From Oscillospiraceae bacterium (lineage in GTDB: Bacteria; Bacillota; Clostridia; Oscillospirales; CAG-382), in NCBI GenBank assembly GCA_015065225.1, contig SVQR01000009.1, forward strand, positions 1 to 40,335: a stretch of 40,335 nt of DNA, in the 5' to 3' direction. Made by a program: the position numbers and the translations under genes. This document shows positions 1 through 8,438 of the stretch, piece after piece (position 1 is the stretch's first letter; each line of letters begins with the position of its first letter). Under the pieces are notes generated by a model that saw only the letters and a program-made list of their open reading frames with translations, was not told the DNA's origin and did not search any database.

Positions 1-2
1 AC

Positions 3-635
3 ATGACGCAAACCGTAACAAACTATGCTTCTGCGGTAGAGGCGTGCGGCTGTATTTCGTATATAGCAGAGCCGGGAAAGGGTATCCCCGAATGTGACGG
101 ACTTATCCTTATGGGCGGCGTTGACGTACATCCGAAATATTACGGCGAAGATATGAACGGTACGGAAAATGTGGACGATGTCCGTGATACCTTTGAGATG
201 GAGCTTATCGACAAGTACGCCAAAGCCGGAAAGCCCATTCTCGGTATATGCAGAGGTGTACAGCTTATGAACATATACTTCGGCGGCACATTGCATCAAG
301 ATCTTGCATTTGTCGGCAACTGCCACAGAAACGGCAAGCCCGAAGGTGCATTGCACAATGTCAAAGCGGCAGAGGGAAGCATACTTTCCGAAATGTACGG
401 CGGTGAATTCTCCGTCAACAGCTTCCATCATCAGGCGGTAAAAGATGTTGCGCCGGGATTTTTCGCATCCGCTTTCTGCAGTGATACAGGCATCATTGAG
501 GCGATACAGCATGAGTCAAAGCCGATGATGGGCGTACAATGGCATCCGGAGAGAATGTGTCTTTCCCACAGACGTACCGATACATCAAACGGTATTGAGA
601 TATTCAAGTGGTTTGTGGAGAAGTGCAGAGGATGA
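3..635 (+). CDS. gamma-glutamyl-gamma-aminobutyrate hydrolase-like class I amidotransferase (peptidase C26), probably 5'-truncated by the window edge
   Basis: GICRGVQLMNIYFGGTLHQDL nucleophile-elbow region and GVQWHPER motif; the N-terminal part expected for the family is missing. Confidence 0.85.
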   Translation: MTQTVTNYASAVEACGCISYIAEPGKGIPECDGLILMGGVDVHPKYYGEDMNGTENVDDVRDTFEMELIDKYAKAGKPILGICRGVQLMNIYFGGTLHQDLAFVGNCHRNGKPEGALHNVKAAEGSILSEMYGGEFSVNSFHHQAVKDVAPGFFASAFCSDTGIIEAIQHESKPMMGVQWHPERMCLSHRRTDTSNGIEIFKWFVEKCRG

Positions 636-690
636 AGCAAAACCTTTGTTTTCCGCAGCTTCGCTTTCAGCATTTAATTTAAAAGGTTTT

Positions 691-740
691 ACGGTAACTT
701 CCGTTTTGGGGTTGCCGTTTCTTTTTGGGTGTGGTATAAT
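691..740 (+). promoter_or_regulatory. fused terminator-promoter module, copy 1
   Basis: Hairpin ACGGTAAC...GTTGCCGT + TTTCTTTTT; -35 TTGCCG (712-717), 17-bp spacer, TGn-TATAAT (735-740). Confidence 0.8.
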
Positions 741-796
741 AGAAATACATTATTATGGTACAGAGCATTTTTGCCGCTGTTGGAGGTGAAATCAAT

Positions 797-1522
797 ATGA
801 AATGGAATCCGTGGCACGGCTGTCACAAGCTTAGCGAAGGCTGTCAAAACTGTTATGTGTATCGAATGGACTCGCGGCACGAAAAGGATGCAAGCCGGGT
901 CAAGCTGAATGTTTCTTCCTTCCGTGAGCCTGTACTTAAAAACAGGAAAGGTGAGTACAAGCATCCGTCGGGAACGACATTTTATACTTGCTTTACCTCT
1001 GATTTCTTTCTTGAAGATGCCGATGAGTGGCGCAAAGAGGCATGGACATTCATGAAAGAACGAAGTGATTGCCGTTTCTTCTTTATAACCAAGCGTATCG
1101 ACCGATTCCAAAAGTGTATTCCCGATGACTGGGGTGACGGCTATGACAATGTGATGATAGCGGTGACCACCGAAAATCAGAGGACAGCCGATTACCGCTT
1201 GCCTATCTACAGCGACCTTCCCATAAAGCACAAGGGGATAATGTGTGAGCCTTTGCTTGAGAGGATAGATCTTACGAAGTATCTTGATCCCGAAATTGAG
1301 CTTGTGTCTGTCGGCGGAGAGTCAGGTCTTGAGGCAAGGATATGTGATTATGAGTGGATACTTGATATAAGGCGGCAATGCTTGAATGCGAATGTCCCCT
1401 TTGACTTTCATCAGACAGGAGCAAGGCTTTTGAAGGACGGGAAGGTGTATAATATTCCCAAGAAACTGCAGGGAGTACAGGCGAGGAAGGCGGGGATTGA
1501 TTTTGGAGAGGTCGAGAAGTGA
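797..1522 (+). CDS. DUF5131 (phage Gp37/Gp68-like) family protein with Cys cluster
   Basis: MKWNPWHGCHKLSEGCQNCYVYRMDSR start; GGESG and DFHQTG motifs; start at 797 after GGAGGTGAA, not the track's 755. Confidence 0.8.
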   Translation: MKWNPWHGCHKLSEGCQNCYVYRMDSRHEKDASRVKLNVSSFREPVLKNRKGEYKHPSGTTFYTCFTSDFFLEDADEWRKEAWTFMKERSDCRFFFITKRIDRFQKCIPDDWGDGYDNVMIAVTTENQRTADYRLPIYSDLPIKHKGIMCEPLLERIDLTKYLDPEIELVSVGGESGLEARICDYEWILDIRRQCLNANVPFDFHQTGARLLKDGKVYNIPKKLQGVQARKAGIDFGEVEK

Positions 1523-1624
1523 TACTTACGGCATTTTGCTTTACCCTTTAATACAACCGAAAAAAGTCTGTATTCAAAGTATTTATCCTATATAATAATT
1601 TTTCTCAAAAACAGGTGACTCAAA

Positions 1625-2446
1625 ATGAACAAATTCAAAGGCATACTTTTCTGCACCGACCTTGACGGCACACTCTACGGAAGTGACAGTAAGGTCTCAA
1701 AGAAAAATCTCGAAGCGATAGACTATTTCAGATCGGAAGGCGGCATCTTCACCTTCATAACCGGAAGACCGCCCAAAACGAGTGCCGAGGTCTGCAGTAT
1801 AATAAAGCCGACCTCCCCCTTCGGCTGTTTCAACGGTGCGGGTATATACGATCCCGTCGCCAAGGAATTTCTGTGGAGTCTGAAGCTCCACGAGGATTTT
1901 CTTGAGCTTGTGCGTGAGGTTGACGAAAAACTTCCCAAGGTAGGTATACAGCTCAATACGGAGAAAGAGATATACATAAACAAGGGCAATTCCTCCATGG
2001 ACAGATTCCTTGAAGTCACAGGCATACCGAGAGTCAGCCGTCATTATCTTGACGTTGAAGAACCTACGGTAAAGGTGGTTTTCGGAAGTATGGACGAGGA
2101 TCTCATAACAGAGCTCGGTGAGCTTCTTACCAACCATCCTAAGGCACATCATTTTGACTTTATCCGTTCCGAGCGAACTCTCTACGAAATACTTCCCAAG
2201 GGTGCGAGCAAGGGAACGGCACTTTGCAAGATGACCGAGCTTCTCGGCATAAGTCCCGAAAAGACTATCGCTGTCGGCGATTACAACAACGATATCTCCA
2301 TGCTGAAGGCGGCAAAGGCAGGCTTTGCCGTAGCCAATGCCGTTGATGAAGCGAAAGCGGCGGCGGACTATATTACTGTCAGCAATGATGAGAGTGCTAT
2401 CGCAGCGATAGTGGAGCTTCTTGACAGCGGGAAGGTCGTGCTTTGA
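1625..2446 (+). CDS. Cof-type HAD-IIB family hydrolase
   Basis: CTDLDGTLYGSD motif I; VGDYNNDISMLKAAKAGFAVANA motif IV. Confidence 0.9.
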   Translation: MNKFKGILFCTDLDGTLYGSDSKVSKKNLEAIDYFRSEGGIFTFITGRPPKTSAEVCSIIKPTSPFGCFNGAGIYDPVAKEFLWSLKLHEDFLELVREVDEKLPKVGIQLNTEKEIYINKGNSSMDRFLEVTGIPRVSRHYLDVEEPTVKVVFGSMDEDLITELGELLTNHPKAHHFDFIRSERTLYEILPKGASKGTALCKMTELLGISPEKTIAVGDYNNDISMLKAAKAGFAVANAVDEAKAAADYITVSNDESAIAAIVELLDSGKVVL

Positions 2447-2512
2447 TGATAAAAGCTGCTTGGTTTTTGCATCCTTTTACCGCTAAGAGGGGAAAAATAT
2501 ATTTCACTTTTT

Positions 2513-2563
2513 ATGGCATTTCCTTTTTTAGGTCTTGCCATTTCCGTTTTCATATGGTATAAT
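2513..2563 (+). promoter_or_regulatory. fused terminator-promoter module, copy 2 (upstream of nagB)
   Basis: ATGGCA...TGCCAT hairpin; TTGCCA (2535-2540), 17-bp spacer, TGG-TATAAT (2558-2563). Confidence 0.75.
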
Positions 2564-2611
2564 AATACAAATACACCAAAACGTAACTATCCGAAGGAAA
2601 GGTGACATAAA

Positions 2612-3334
2612 ATGAAATTCATAGTATGCAACAATTACCAAGAGATCTCAAAGAAAGCGGCTGAGATAATTGCCGATGTTATAAAGGCAAAGCCGGACTG
2701 TATACTCGGTCTTGCAACAGGCTCCACTCCCGTTGGTACATATAAGGAGCTTATCGCAATGAATAAGGCGGGCGATATCAGCTTTAAGACCGTAAAATCC
2801 TATAACCTTGACGAATACTATCCCATAAGCCCGGACAATGATCAGAGCTACCGCTATTTCATGAACGAGAACCTCTTTAACCACATCGACATTGACATGG
2901 CAAACACACATCTGCTTGACGGTGAAGCGAAAGACCCCGATGCGGAATGTAAGGCTTACGACAAGGCTATTGAGGCTGCGGGCGGTATAGACATCCAGAT
3001 ACTCGGTATAGGCAGAAACGGACACATCGCCTTTAACGAGCCTGACGAAGCACTTATCGCTCCCACTCACAAGACAGGACTTACAGCGGATACAATAGAC
3101 GCAAACTCCCGTTTCTTTGAGAGTGCCGATCTTGTTCCGAAGCACGCTCTTACAATGGGTATGGCATCCATCTTCGGTGCGAGAAAGATAATACTTCTTG
3201 CAAACGGTGCTTCCAAAGCAGAGGCAATAAAGGAACTTCTTTCGGATGAGATAAAGACCTCCAATCCTTCCACACTTCTCAAGCTCCATAACGATGTTAC
3301 CATCATCTGCGACAAGGAAGCATACGGGGAGTAA
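2612..3334 (+). CDS. nagB: glucosamine-6-phosphate deaminase
   Basis: LGLATGSTPVGTYKELI, NLDEYY, LGIGRNGHIAFNEP motifs. Confidence 0.95.
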   Translation: MKFIVCNNYQEISKKAAEIIADVIKAKPDCILGLATGSTPVGTYKELIAMNKAGDISFKTVKSYNLDEYYPISPDNDQSYRYFMNENLFNHIDIDMANTHLLDGEAKDPDAECKAYDKAIEAAGGIDIQILGIGRNGHIAFNEPDEALIAPTHKTGLTADTIDANSRFFESADLVPKHALTMGMASIFGARKIILLANGASKAEAIKELLSDEIKTSNPSTLLKLHNDVTIICDKEAYGE

Positions 3335-3401
3335 TATTAATACGAAAGCTAAAGGATTCGTTGGATAAATATTAATTATATGTGATTAAGGAGATTTGAT
3401 C

Positions 3402-4037
3402 ATGAAAAACCTTCTTCTCATCGGTGACTCGATCAGAGCCGGATACGACAAATCTGTAAGAAAAACACTTGAAGGCAAGGTCAACGTAGTATTCCCCGGT
3501 GAAAACTGCCGTTTTGCGGCGTACCTATTGCGTAACTTTCATGAGTATATGAAGGAATTCGGACTTTCCGGTGCGGATATAGATGTCGTTCACTGGAACG
3601 CCGGTCTCTGGGACTGCCTGAGACTTTTCGGTGAAGAGCCTCATACTCCCGTTGATGTGTATTCCTACTACATCGACCGTCTTTGCATAAGGATAAAGAA
3701 GATATGCCCCAATGCGAAGGTGATCTTTGCCACATCCACATCCGTTCTTTCCGAGAAAATGAGCCCGGACTTCAAGCGTTACAACGAGGAGATAGAAAAA
3801 TACAATGCGGCGGCACTTGAGGTCGTGAAAAAGTATGGCTTTGAGGTAAACGACCTTTATACCCTTTCAACCACACTTCCCGAAGAAGCCCATTCCGATC
3901 CGGTACATTACTATACTCCAATGGGAACGGAAGCATTTACAAACAAGGTGCTTTCTTATGTCCTTCCCGCGTTGGATATCCAAGAAAAGATGGAATACCG
4001 AGAAGAAATGCACACTGCGAAGCCTGTCGGTATCTGA
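3402..4037 (+). CDS. SGNH/GDSL hydrolase family protein
   Basis: LLIGDSIRAGY block I; DPVHYYTPMG catalytic Asp-His region; start 3402 after AAGGAG. Confidence 0.8.
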   Translation: MKNLLLIGDSIRAGYDKSVRKTLEGKVNVVFPGENCRFAAYLLRNFHEYMKEFGLSGADIDVVHWNAGLWDCLRLFGEEPHTPVDVYSYYIDRLCIRIKKICPNAKVIFATSTSVLSEKMSPDFKRYNEEIEKYNAAALEVVKKYGFEVNDLYTLSTTLPEEAHSDPVHYYTPMGTEAFTNKVLSYVLPALDIQEKMEYREEMHTAKPVGI

Positions 4038-4074
4038 TATAAGGCATCGGATATAATTGTTATAAATTTTTTTA

Positions 4075-4126
4075 ATGGCAATTCCGTCTGTTCGGGGTTG
4101 TCATTTCTTTTTTTGTGTGTTATAAT
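4075..4126 (+). promoter_or_regulatory. fused terminator-promoter module, copy 3
   Basis: ATGGCAATTCC...GGGGTTGTCAT hairpin + T-tract; TTGTCA (4098-4103), 17-bp spacer, TGT-TATAAT (4121-4126). Confidence 0.8.
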
Positions 4127-4192
4127 GGGAAATGATCACATTCACAAAAACAGATACCCGTGTAGGAGCGGACACAACTTCGGTATTTATAT

Positions 4193-4479
4193 AATCACTT
4201 ATATTACAAAAAGGCTTCAATATCGTTAAGATACCGGATGAAAACAATATTTCCGCCGTGGCAAGGTTTGAATTTTCGGATTATACGGGAAAAACTCGCG
4301 GTTATTATGTACATGAGGGCAAAAAGTATTCAAGAAAAGAAATGTACGGATTGTATTCGTCAAAAGAAGAATTTCTTATGCCTATGGTGTATGATGATAT
4401 ACAGCATCTGCATGAAAATATCTGGGCGTGCTTTAAAGACGGCGTCATTACTGTCGTTGAGACCGAATACGGCGATTGA
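4193..4479 (+). pseudogene. possible truncated ORF (weakly WG-repeat-like)
   Basis: Frame is open from just after a TAA to 4479 (LQKGFNIVKIPDENNISAVARFEFSDYTGKTRGYYV...) with no good start/RBS; LMPMVYDDI...WACFKDG resembles a WG unit. Confidence 0.35.
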
Positions 4480-4552
4480 GATCAGCTGATAATAACACGC
4501 GAATATGGCAATTCCAACATTAATAGTATTACACCAAAACGGAGAGTCCACC

Positions 4553-5338
4553 ATGAAAACAATAACAAAAACAAGTGACACCATCTATCGTCTGACACTT
4601 CCCTACAAGGATATATTCACAACTGTTTACACAGTAAGAACAAATGAGGGAGTCCTGCTTTTCGATGCGGCAAGCTATGATACCGATATCGAGCATATAA
4701 AGGAGTTCCTCGCACAGGCGGGAGTATCACGTGATGAGCTCAAATATGTATTTATCTCCCACAATCACACAGACCACGCGGGCGGACTTGATGCCTTTAT
4801 AAAAGAATATCCCGATGTGTGTATAATCTCACGCTGTCCGAGGCTTCGTGAGAAATTTGCGGATCATAAGTTTATAACTCCCGAGGACGGAGATACATTC
4901 CTTGATGTACTGAAGACTGTGACTGTCCCCGGACACACATCCGATGCGGCGGCGATACTTGATACCCGTACAATGACACTTATCTCCGGTGACGGACTTC
5001 AGCTTTACGGCATATTCGGCAGCGGCAATTGGGGTGCGAACATATCGCTTGTAAGGCAGCATCTTGATGCGTTGGAAAAGCTTGGACTTCTCGGCATAGA
5101 ACATATACTCACAGCACACGACTATCATCCTCTCGGCTACAGATACGATGGCAAAGATCAGGTCAGAAAGGCACTTGACAGCTGCAGTGCACCGCTTTTG
5201 AAGGTAAAAGCGATGATAGAAGAAGCACCGCATCTTTCCGACGAGGAGATATGTGCAATGTACAACGCACCGAAAACTCTTCCTACTATGGGTATCCATG
5301 TGGTTGCGGCTGTAAGAAGAGATCTTGTTAAACAATAA
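4553..5338 (+). CDS. MBL-fold metallo-hydrolase
   Basis: FISHNHTDHAGGLDAF (HxHxDH), VPGHTSDAAAI, SGDGL; start 4553 after GGAGAG. Confidence 0.92.
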   Translation: MKTITKTSDTIYRLTLPYKDIFTTVYTVRTNEGVLLFDAASYDTDIEHIKEFLAQAGVSRDELKYVFISHNHTDHAGGLDAFIKEYPDVCIISRCPRLREKFADHKFITPEDGDTFLDVLKTVTVPGHTSDAAAILDTRTMTLISGDGLQLYGIFGSGNWGANISLVRQHLDALEKLGLLGIEHILTAHDYHPLGYRYDGKDQVRKALDSCSAPLLKVKAMIEEAPHLSDEEICAMYNAPKTLPTMGIHVVAAVRRDLVKQ

Positions 5339-5350
5339 GGAGAAACAAAA

Positions 5351-6238
5351 ATGGCACAGCTTATGAAAAACCTCGGCTACTACGCCGGGAAGATCGACCT
5401 TATAGAAAACATGACAGTTCCCATGACGGACAGAGTATGCTGGTTCGGAGACGGAGTCTATGAAGCCACAGCTACAAGAAACGGCGTGATATACTGCCTT
5501 GACGAGCACGTGGACAGATTCTTCAATTCCGCTTCCATGATATATATCGACCTGCCTTTTACAAAGTATGAGCTTAAAACACTTCTTTGTGACCTTGTTT
5601 CAAAGGTGGATGTGAGCGAAACAAACAACGAAGCCTTCCTTTACTGGCAGATAACAAGAGCGGCGAATGTGCCGAGAAACCATGTTTTCCCGGATAACGC
5701 AAAACCGAATCTGTGGGTGACGGTAACTCCCAGAAAGCTTGCTGATGTTTATCGAAGTGCAAAGCTGATAACACATGAGGATATACGCTTTTTTATGTGT
5801 AATATCAAGACTTTGTGCCTTCTTCCGAGTGTTCTTGCTTCCGAGAAAGCAAAAAAGGCCGGAGCGGAGGAATGCATACTGTACAGAAAGGAAGCTGACG
5901 GCATAAAGAACAGAGTCACCGAAGGTTCTCATACCAATGTCCACTGCATTAAGAACGGAAAGCTGTACACTGCACCGCTTGACAATCTCATACTTCCGGG
6001 TATTGCGAGAAGAAATCTTATAAAGACCTGCCGAAAGCTCGGTATCCCTGTGGTGGAAGAGCCTTTCTCTCTTGAATTTCTCATGGGTGCGGATGAGGTA
6101 ATGGTGACTTCAAGCTCAAACCCCTGCGTTGCGGCTACTCACATTGACGATATTGCCGTCGGCGGAAGATCGGGGGATATACTCAAAAAGATAAGAGACG
6201 AGCTTTGGAATCACTATCTCACTTATACAAATAAATAA
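5351..6238 (+). CDS. class IV aminotransferase (D-amino-acid/branched-chain aminotransferase family)
   Basis: FGDGVYEATATRNG; ITRAANVPRNHVFP; VTEGSHTNVHCIKNGKLYTAPLDNLILPGIAR. Confidence 0.9.
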   Translation: MAQLMKNLGYYAGKIDLIENMTVPMTDRVCWFGDGVYEATATRNGVIYCLDEHVDRFFNSASMIYIDLPFTKYELKTLLCDLVSKVDVSETNNEAFLYWQITRAANVPRNHVFPDNAKPNLWVTVTPRKLADVYRSAKLITHEDIRFFMCNIKTLCLLPSVLASEKAKKAGAEECILYRKEADGIKNRVTEGSHTNVHCIKNGKLYTAPLDNLILPGIARRNLIKTCRKLGIPVVEEPFSLEFLMGADEVMVTSSSNPCVAATHIDDIAVGGRSGDILKKIRDELWNHYLTYTNK

Positions 6239-6255
6239 TACAGAAAGGAAAAACT

Positions 6256-6867
6256 ATGATAACTACATACATTTTTGATTTCGGCAACGTGCTTGCAAAC
6301 TTCTATCCGGAAAAGCTGACAGCTCCCTATGTCAATGACGAAACGGAAAGAAAACATCTTGCCGATATAATCTTTGACAGAAGCCTCTGGGATAAACTTG
6401 ATGACGGAACATACTCGGACGATGACGCCAAAAGAGAAATATGCAAGAGGCTTCCCGTCGAAAAGCAGGAGCTTGCATGTAAGGTATACGACAACTGGAT
6501 TGACAACCTTACTCCCGTTGCGGGAATGTGTGAGCTGATAGCGGACATACGCAGAAAGGGCGATAAGAAGTTATACCTGCTTTCAAATATCAGCCGCGGG
6601 TTTGCTGCAAATTTTAAGAATACCCCATGGGTGAAGGAGCTGCTGGACAGCTTCGACGGACTTGTGCTGACGGGAACTCTCGGTATAGTAAAGCCAACAA
6701 GAGAGATATTCGAGTATATGTTCAATACCTTTGGCTTCAAAGCGGAGGAATGTATCTTTGTCGACGACAGCGAGAAGAACATCAAAGGCGCGCAGGCTGT
6801 CGGGATCACGGGATATCTTTTTGACGGTAATGCAGAAAAACTAAGGATATTCTTGCAGAACAATTAA
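6256..6867 (+). CDS. HAD-IA family hydrolase
   Basis: YIFDFGNVLANF; LLSNIS; KPTREIFEYM; IFVDDSEKNIKGAQAVG. Confidence 0.88.
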   Translation: MITTYIFDFGNVLANFYPEKLTAPYVNDETERKHLADIIFDRSLWDKLDDGTYSDDDAKREICKRLPVEKQELACKVYDNWIDNLTPVAGMCELIADIRRKGDKKLYLLSNISRGFAANFKNTPWVKELLDSFDGLVLTGTLGIVKPTREIFEYMFNTFGFKAEECIFVDDSEKNIKGAQAVGITGYLFDGNAEKLRIFLQNN

Positions 6868-6904
6868 AATCCGACATATTCGGAGAATATTATGATAAAA
6901 CCTA

Positions 6905-6954
6905 ATGGCAATTCCGGTTTTGGGGTTGCCATTTTTGCTTTGGTGTGTTATAAT
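6905..6954 (+). promoter_or_regulatory. fused terminator-promoter module, copy 4
   Basis: ATGGCAATTCC-GGTTTT-GGGGTTGCCAT 11-bp stem with two G.U + TTTTT; TTGCCA (6926-6931), 17-bp spacer, TGT-TATAAT (6949-6954). Confidence 0.85.
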
Positions 6955-7070
6955 GATTTCATCGAAGATGAAATCAATGAATTGTCTGACGGCATGAATT
7001 GAAATCTGCGACTTCATGAATTGAGCCTTGTGGCTCATGAATTGCACTTCGTGCATCAAAAGGCAATTCA
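6955..7070 (+). repeat. tandem hairpin array with ATGAATTG units
   Basis: GATTTCATC-GAA-GATGAAATC hairpin, then ATGAATTG at 6977, 6994, 7016, 7037; spacers hold GAGCC-TTGT-GGCTC and TGCAC-TTC-GTGCA hairpins. Confidence 0.7.
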
Positions 7071-7271
7071 GTTCATGGAGCGAAGCGGGAAATCATAGCT
7101 TTAGCCAATTCATTAAAAAAGAATGGTATTCAAATGGTTTACTGATTTTATAATTGATGTATTCTCGGAAGCATGACCGAAAGGTGATAACTATGGATTT
7201 TTATCTTGCTTCCCGGCAGACCATCATGATGTATACTATGAACTTTTCATAATAAATTAAGGAGAAAAATC

Positions 7272-8285
7272 ATGTACTTAATATCGCCGAACAGACCTCA
7301 ATACAAAGCCAACCTCCATTGCCACAGCACCCACTCGGACGGCAAGAGAACGCCCGAACAGCTCAAGGAGATGTACAAATCTCACGGTTATTCGGTGCTT
7401 TCAATAACAGACCACGAAACACCCAATGATCACTCACATCTTTCCGACAAGGATTTCATCATGCTCACAGGCTATGAGGCATACATCCGCAAATATCCCG
7501 ACTGCAGATACGATGCCTACGATACGGAGATACACATAAATCTTTTTGCGCGCGATCCTCATAATACCGCTATAGTCTGCTATAATCCGAGCTACTGTAA
7601 GTATATGTCCGCGGAGGCTAAGGAAAAGTATACGAAGGTCGGATCGACAGAGCCTCGTGAATATTCGCCGGAATACATAAACAAATTTGTGCGTACAGCG
7701 AAGGAGAACGGATATATCGCCGCATACAACCATCCCGTATGGTCTATGGAAGCGGAGGAGGACATCATTAAATACGAAGGCTTCTTCAGCATGGAGATGT
7801 GTAACTACAGCAGCTACCTGATAAATCACCTTGAATACAATGCCGCACTTTATGACAAGATGCTCCGTCTCGGAAAGCATATCGCCTGTCACGGCGCGGA
7901 TGACAACCACAACGGTGCTCCCGATGATTCACCGAACTGCGATTCCTACGGTGCATTTGCTATGATAATGGCAGACGAGCTGGACTATGATTCGGTATTC
8001 AGTGCCATGGAAAAGGGCGAGATGTATGCATCCATGGGACCGTTGTTCAAGGAGATCTCGGTCGAGAACGGCAAGGTACACGTTGAATGCTCCGAAGTTG
8101 AGCGTATCACTTTGTTTATGGGCGGCAAGAGCCCCAAGAGAGTTATCGCACCAAAGGGCGGAAATATCACAAGCGCAGACTTCGAGATAGATCCGAGAGC
8201 GAAATTCATAAGGATATCCGCCACGGACAGATACGGAAGAGCTGCGGATACAAGAGGATATTTTGTTGACGAACTTTGTCTGTAA
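7272..8285 (+). CDS. PHP-domain metal-dependent phosphoesterase-like protein
   Basis: NLHCHSTHSDGKRTPEQL; SITDHET; AAYNHPVWS; GADDNHNG. Confidence 0.85.
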   Translation: MYLISPNRPQYKANLHCHSTHSDGKRTPEQLKEMYKSHGYSVLSITDHETPNDHSHLSDKDFIMLTGYEAYIRKYPDCRYDAYDTEIHINLFARDPHNTAIVCYNPSYCKYMSAEAKEKYTKVGSTEPREYSPEYINKFVRTAKENGYIAAYNHPVWSMEAEEDIIKYEGFFSMEMCNYSSYLINHLEYNAALYDKMLRLGKHIACHGADDNHNGAPDDSPNCDSYGAFAMIMADELDYDSVFSAMEKGEMYASMGPLFKEISVENGKVHVECSEVERITLFMGGKSPKRVIAPKGGNITSADFEIDPRAKFIRISATDRYGRAADTRGYFVDELCL

Positions 8286-8316
8286 AATATAAAATACATA
8301 TATAAAAATGACTTTT

Positions 8317-8402
8317 ATGCCGCAGAAATGTATTATCGGGACACAAAACACCAAAACATGTCCCGAATGGATATTGATTTTCTGCGGTATTTCTGTTACA
8401 AT
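8317..8402 (+). promoter_or_regulatory. nested hairpin with promoter in its 3' arm, upstream of the MFS gene
   Basis: 12-bp arms 8317-8328/8379-8390; inner CGGGACA/TGTCCCG (8337-8343/8359-8365); TTGATT-17-TACAAT (8374-8402). Confidence 0.65.
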
Positions 8403-8438
8403 CATAGGGTACAATATATTTGCTCGGAGGTCTTTGCC

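Noticed and set aside
797-1522. DUF5131 gene as evidence of a prophage
   Set aside because: No integrase, capsid, terminase or other phage genes nearby.
797-1522. DUF5131 protein as the GRE activase
   Set aside because: Cys spacing CX6CX2C and 15 kb distance do not support it; purely speculative.
4505-4552. Track start of the MBL-fold protein (MAIPTLIVLHQNGEST)
   Set aside because: Encoded by a module remnant; a good SD precedes ATG at 4553.
6955-7070. ATGAATTG array as a CRISPR
   Set aside because: Repeats of 8 bp with 9-14-bp self-complementary spacers do not fit CRISPR dimensions and there are no cas genes.
8328-8438. N-terminal extension of the MFS ORF from the track
   Set aside because: Overlaps hairpin arms and promoter elements; lies upstream of the predicted TSS.
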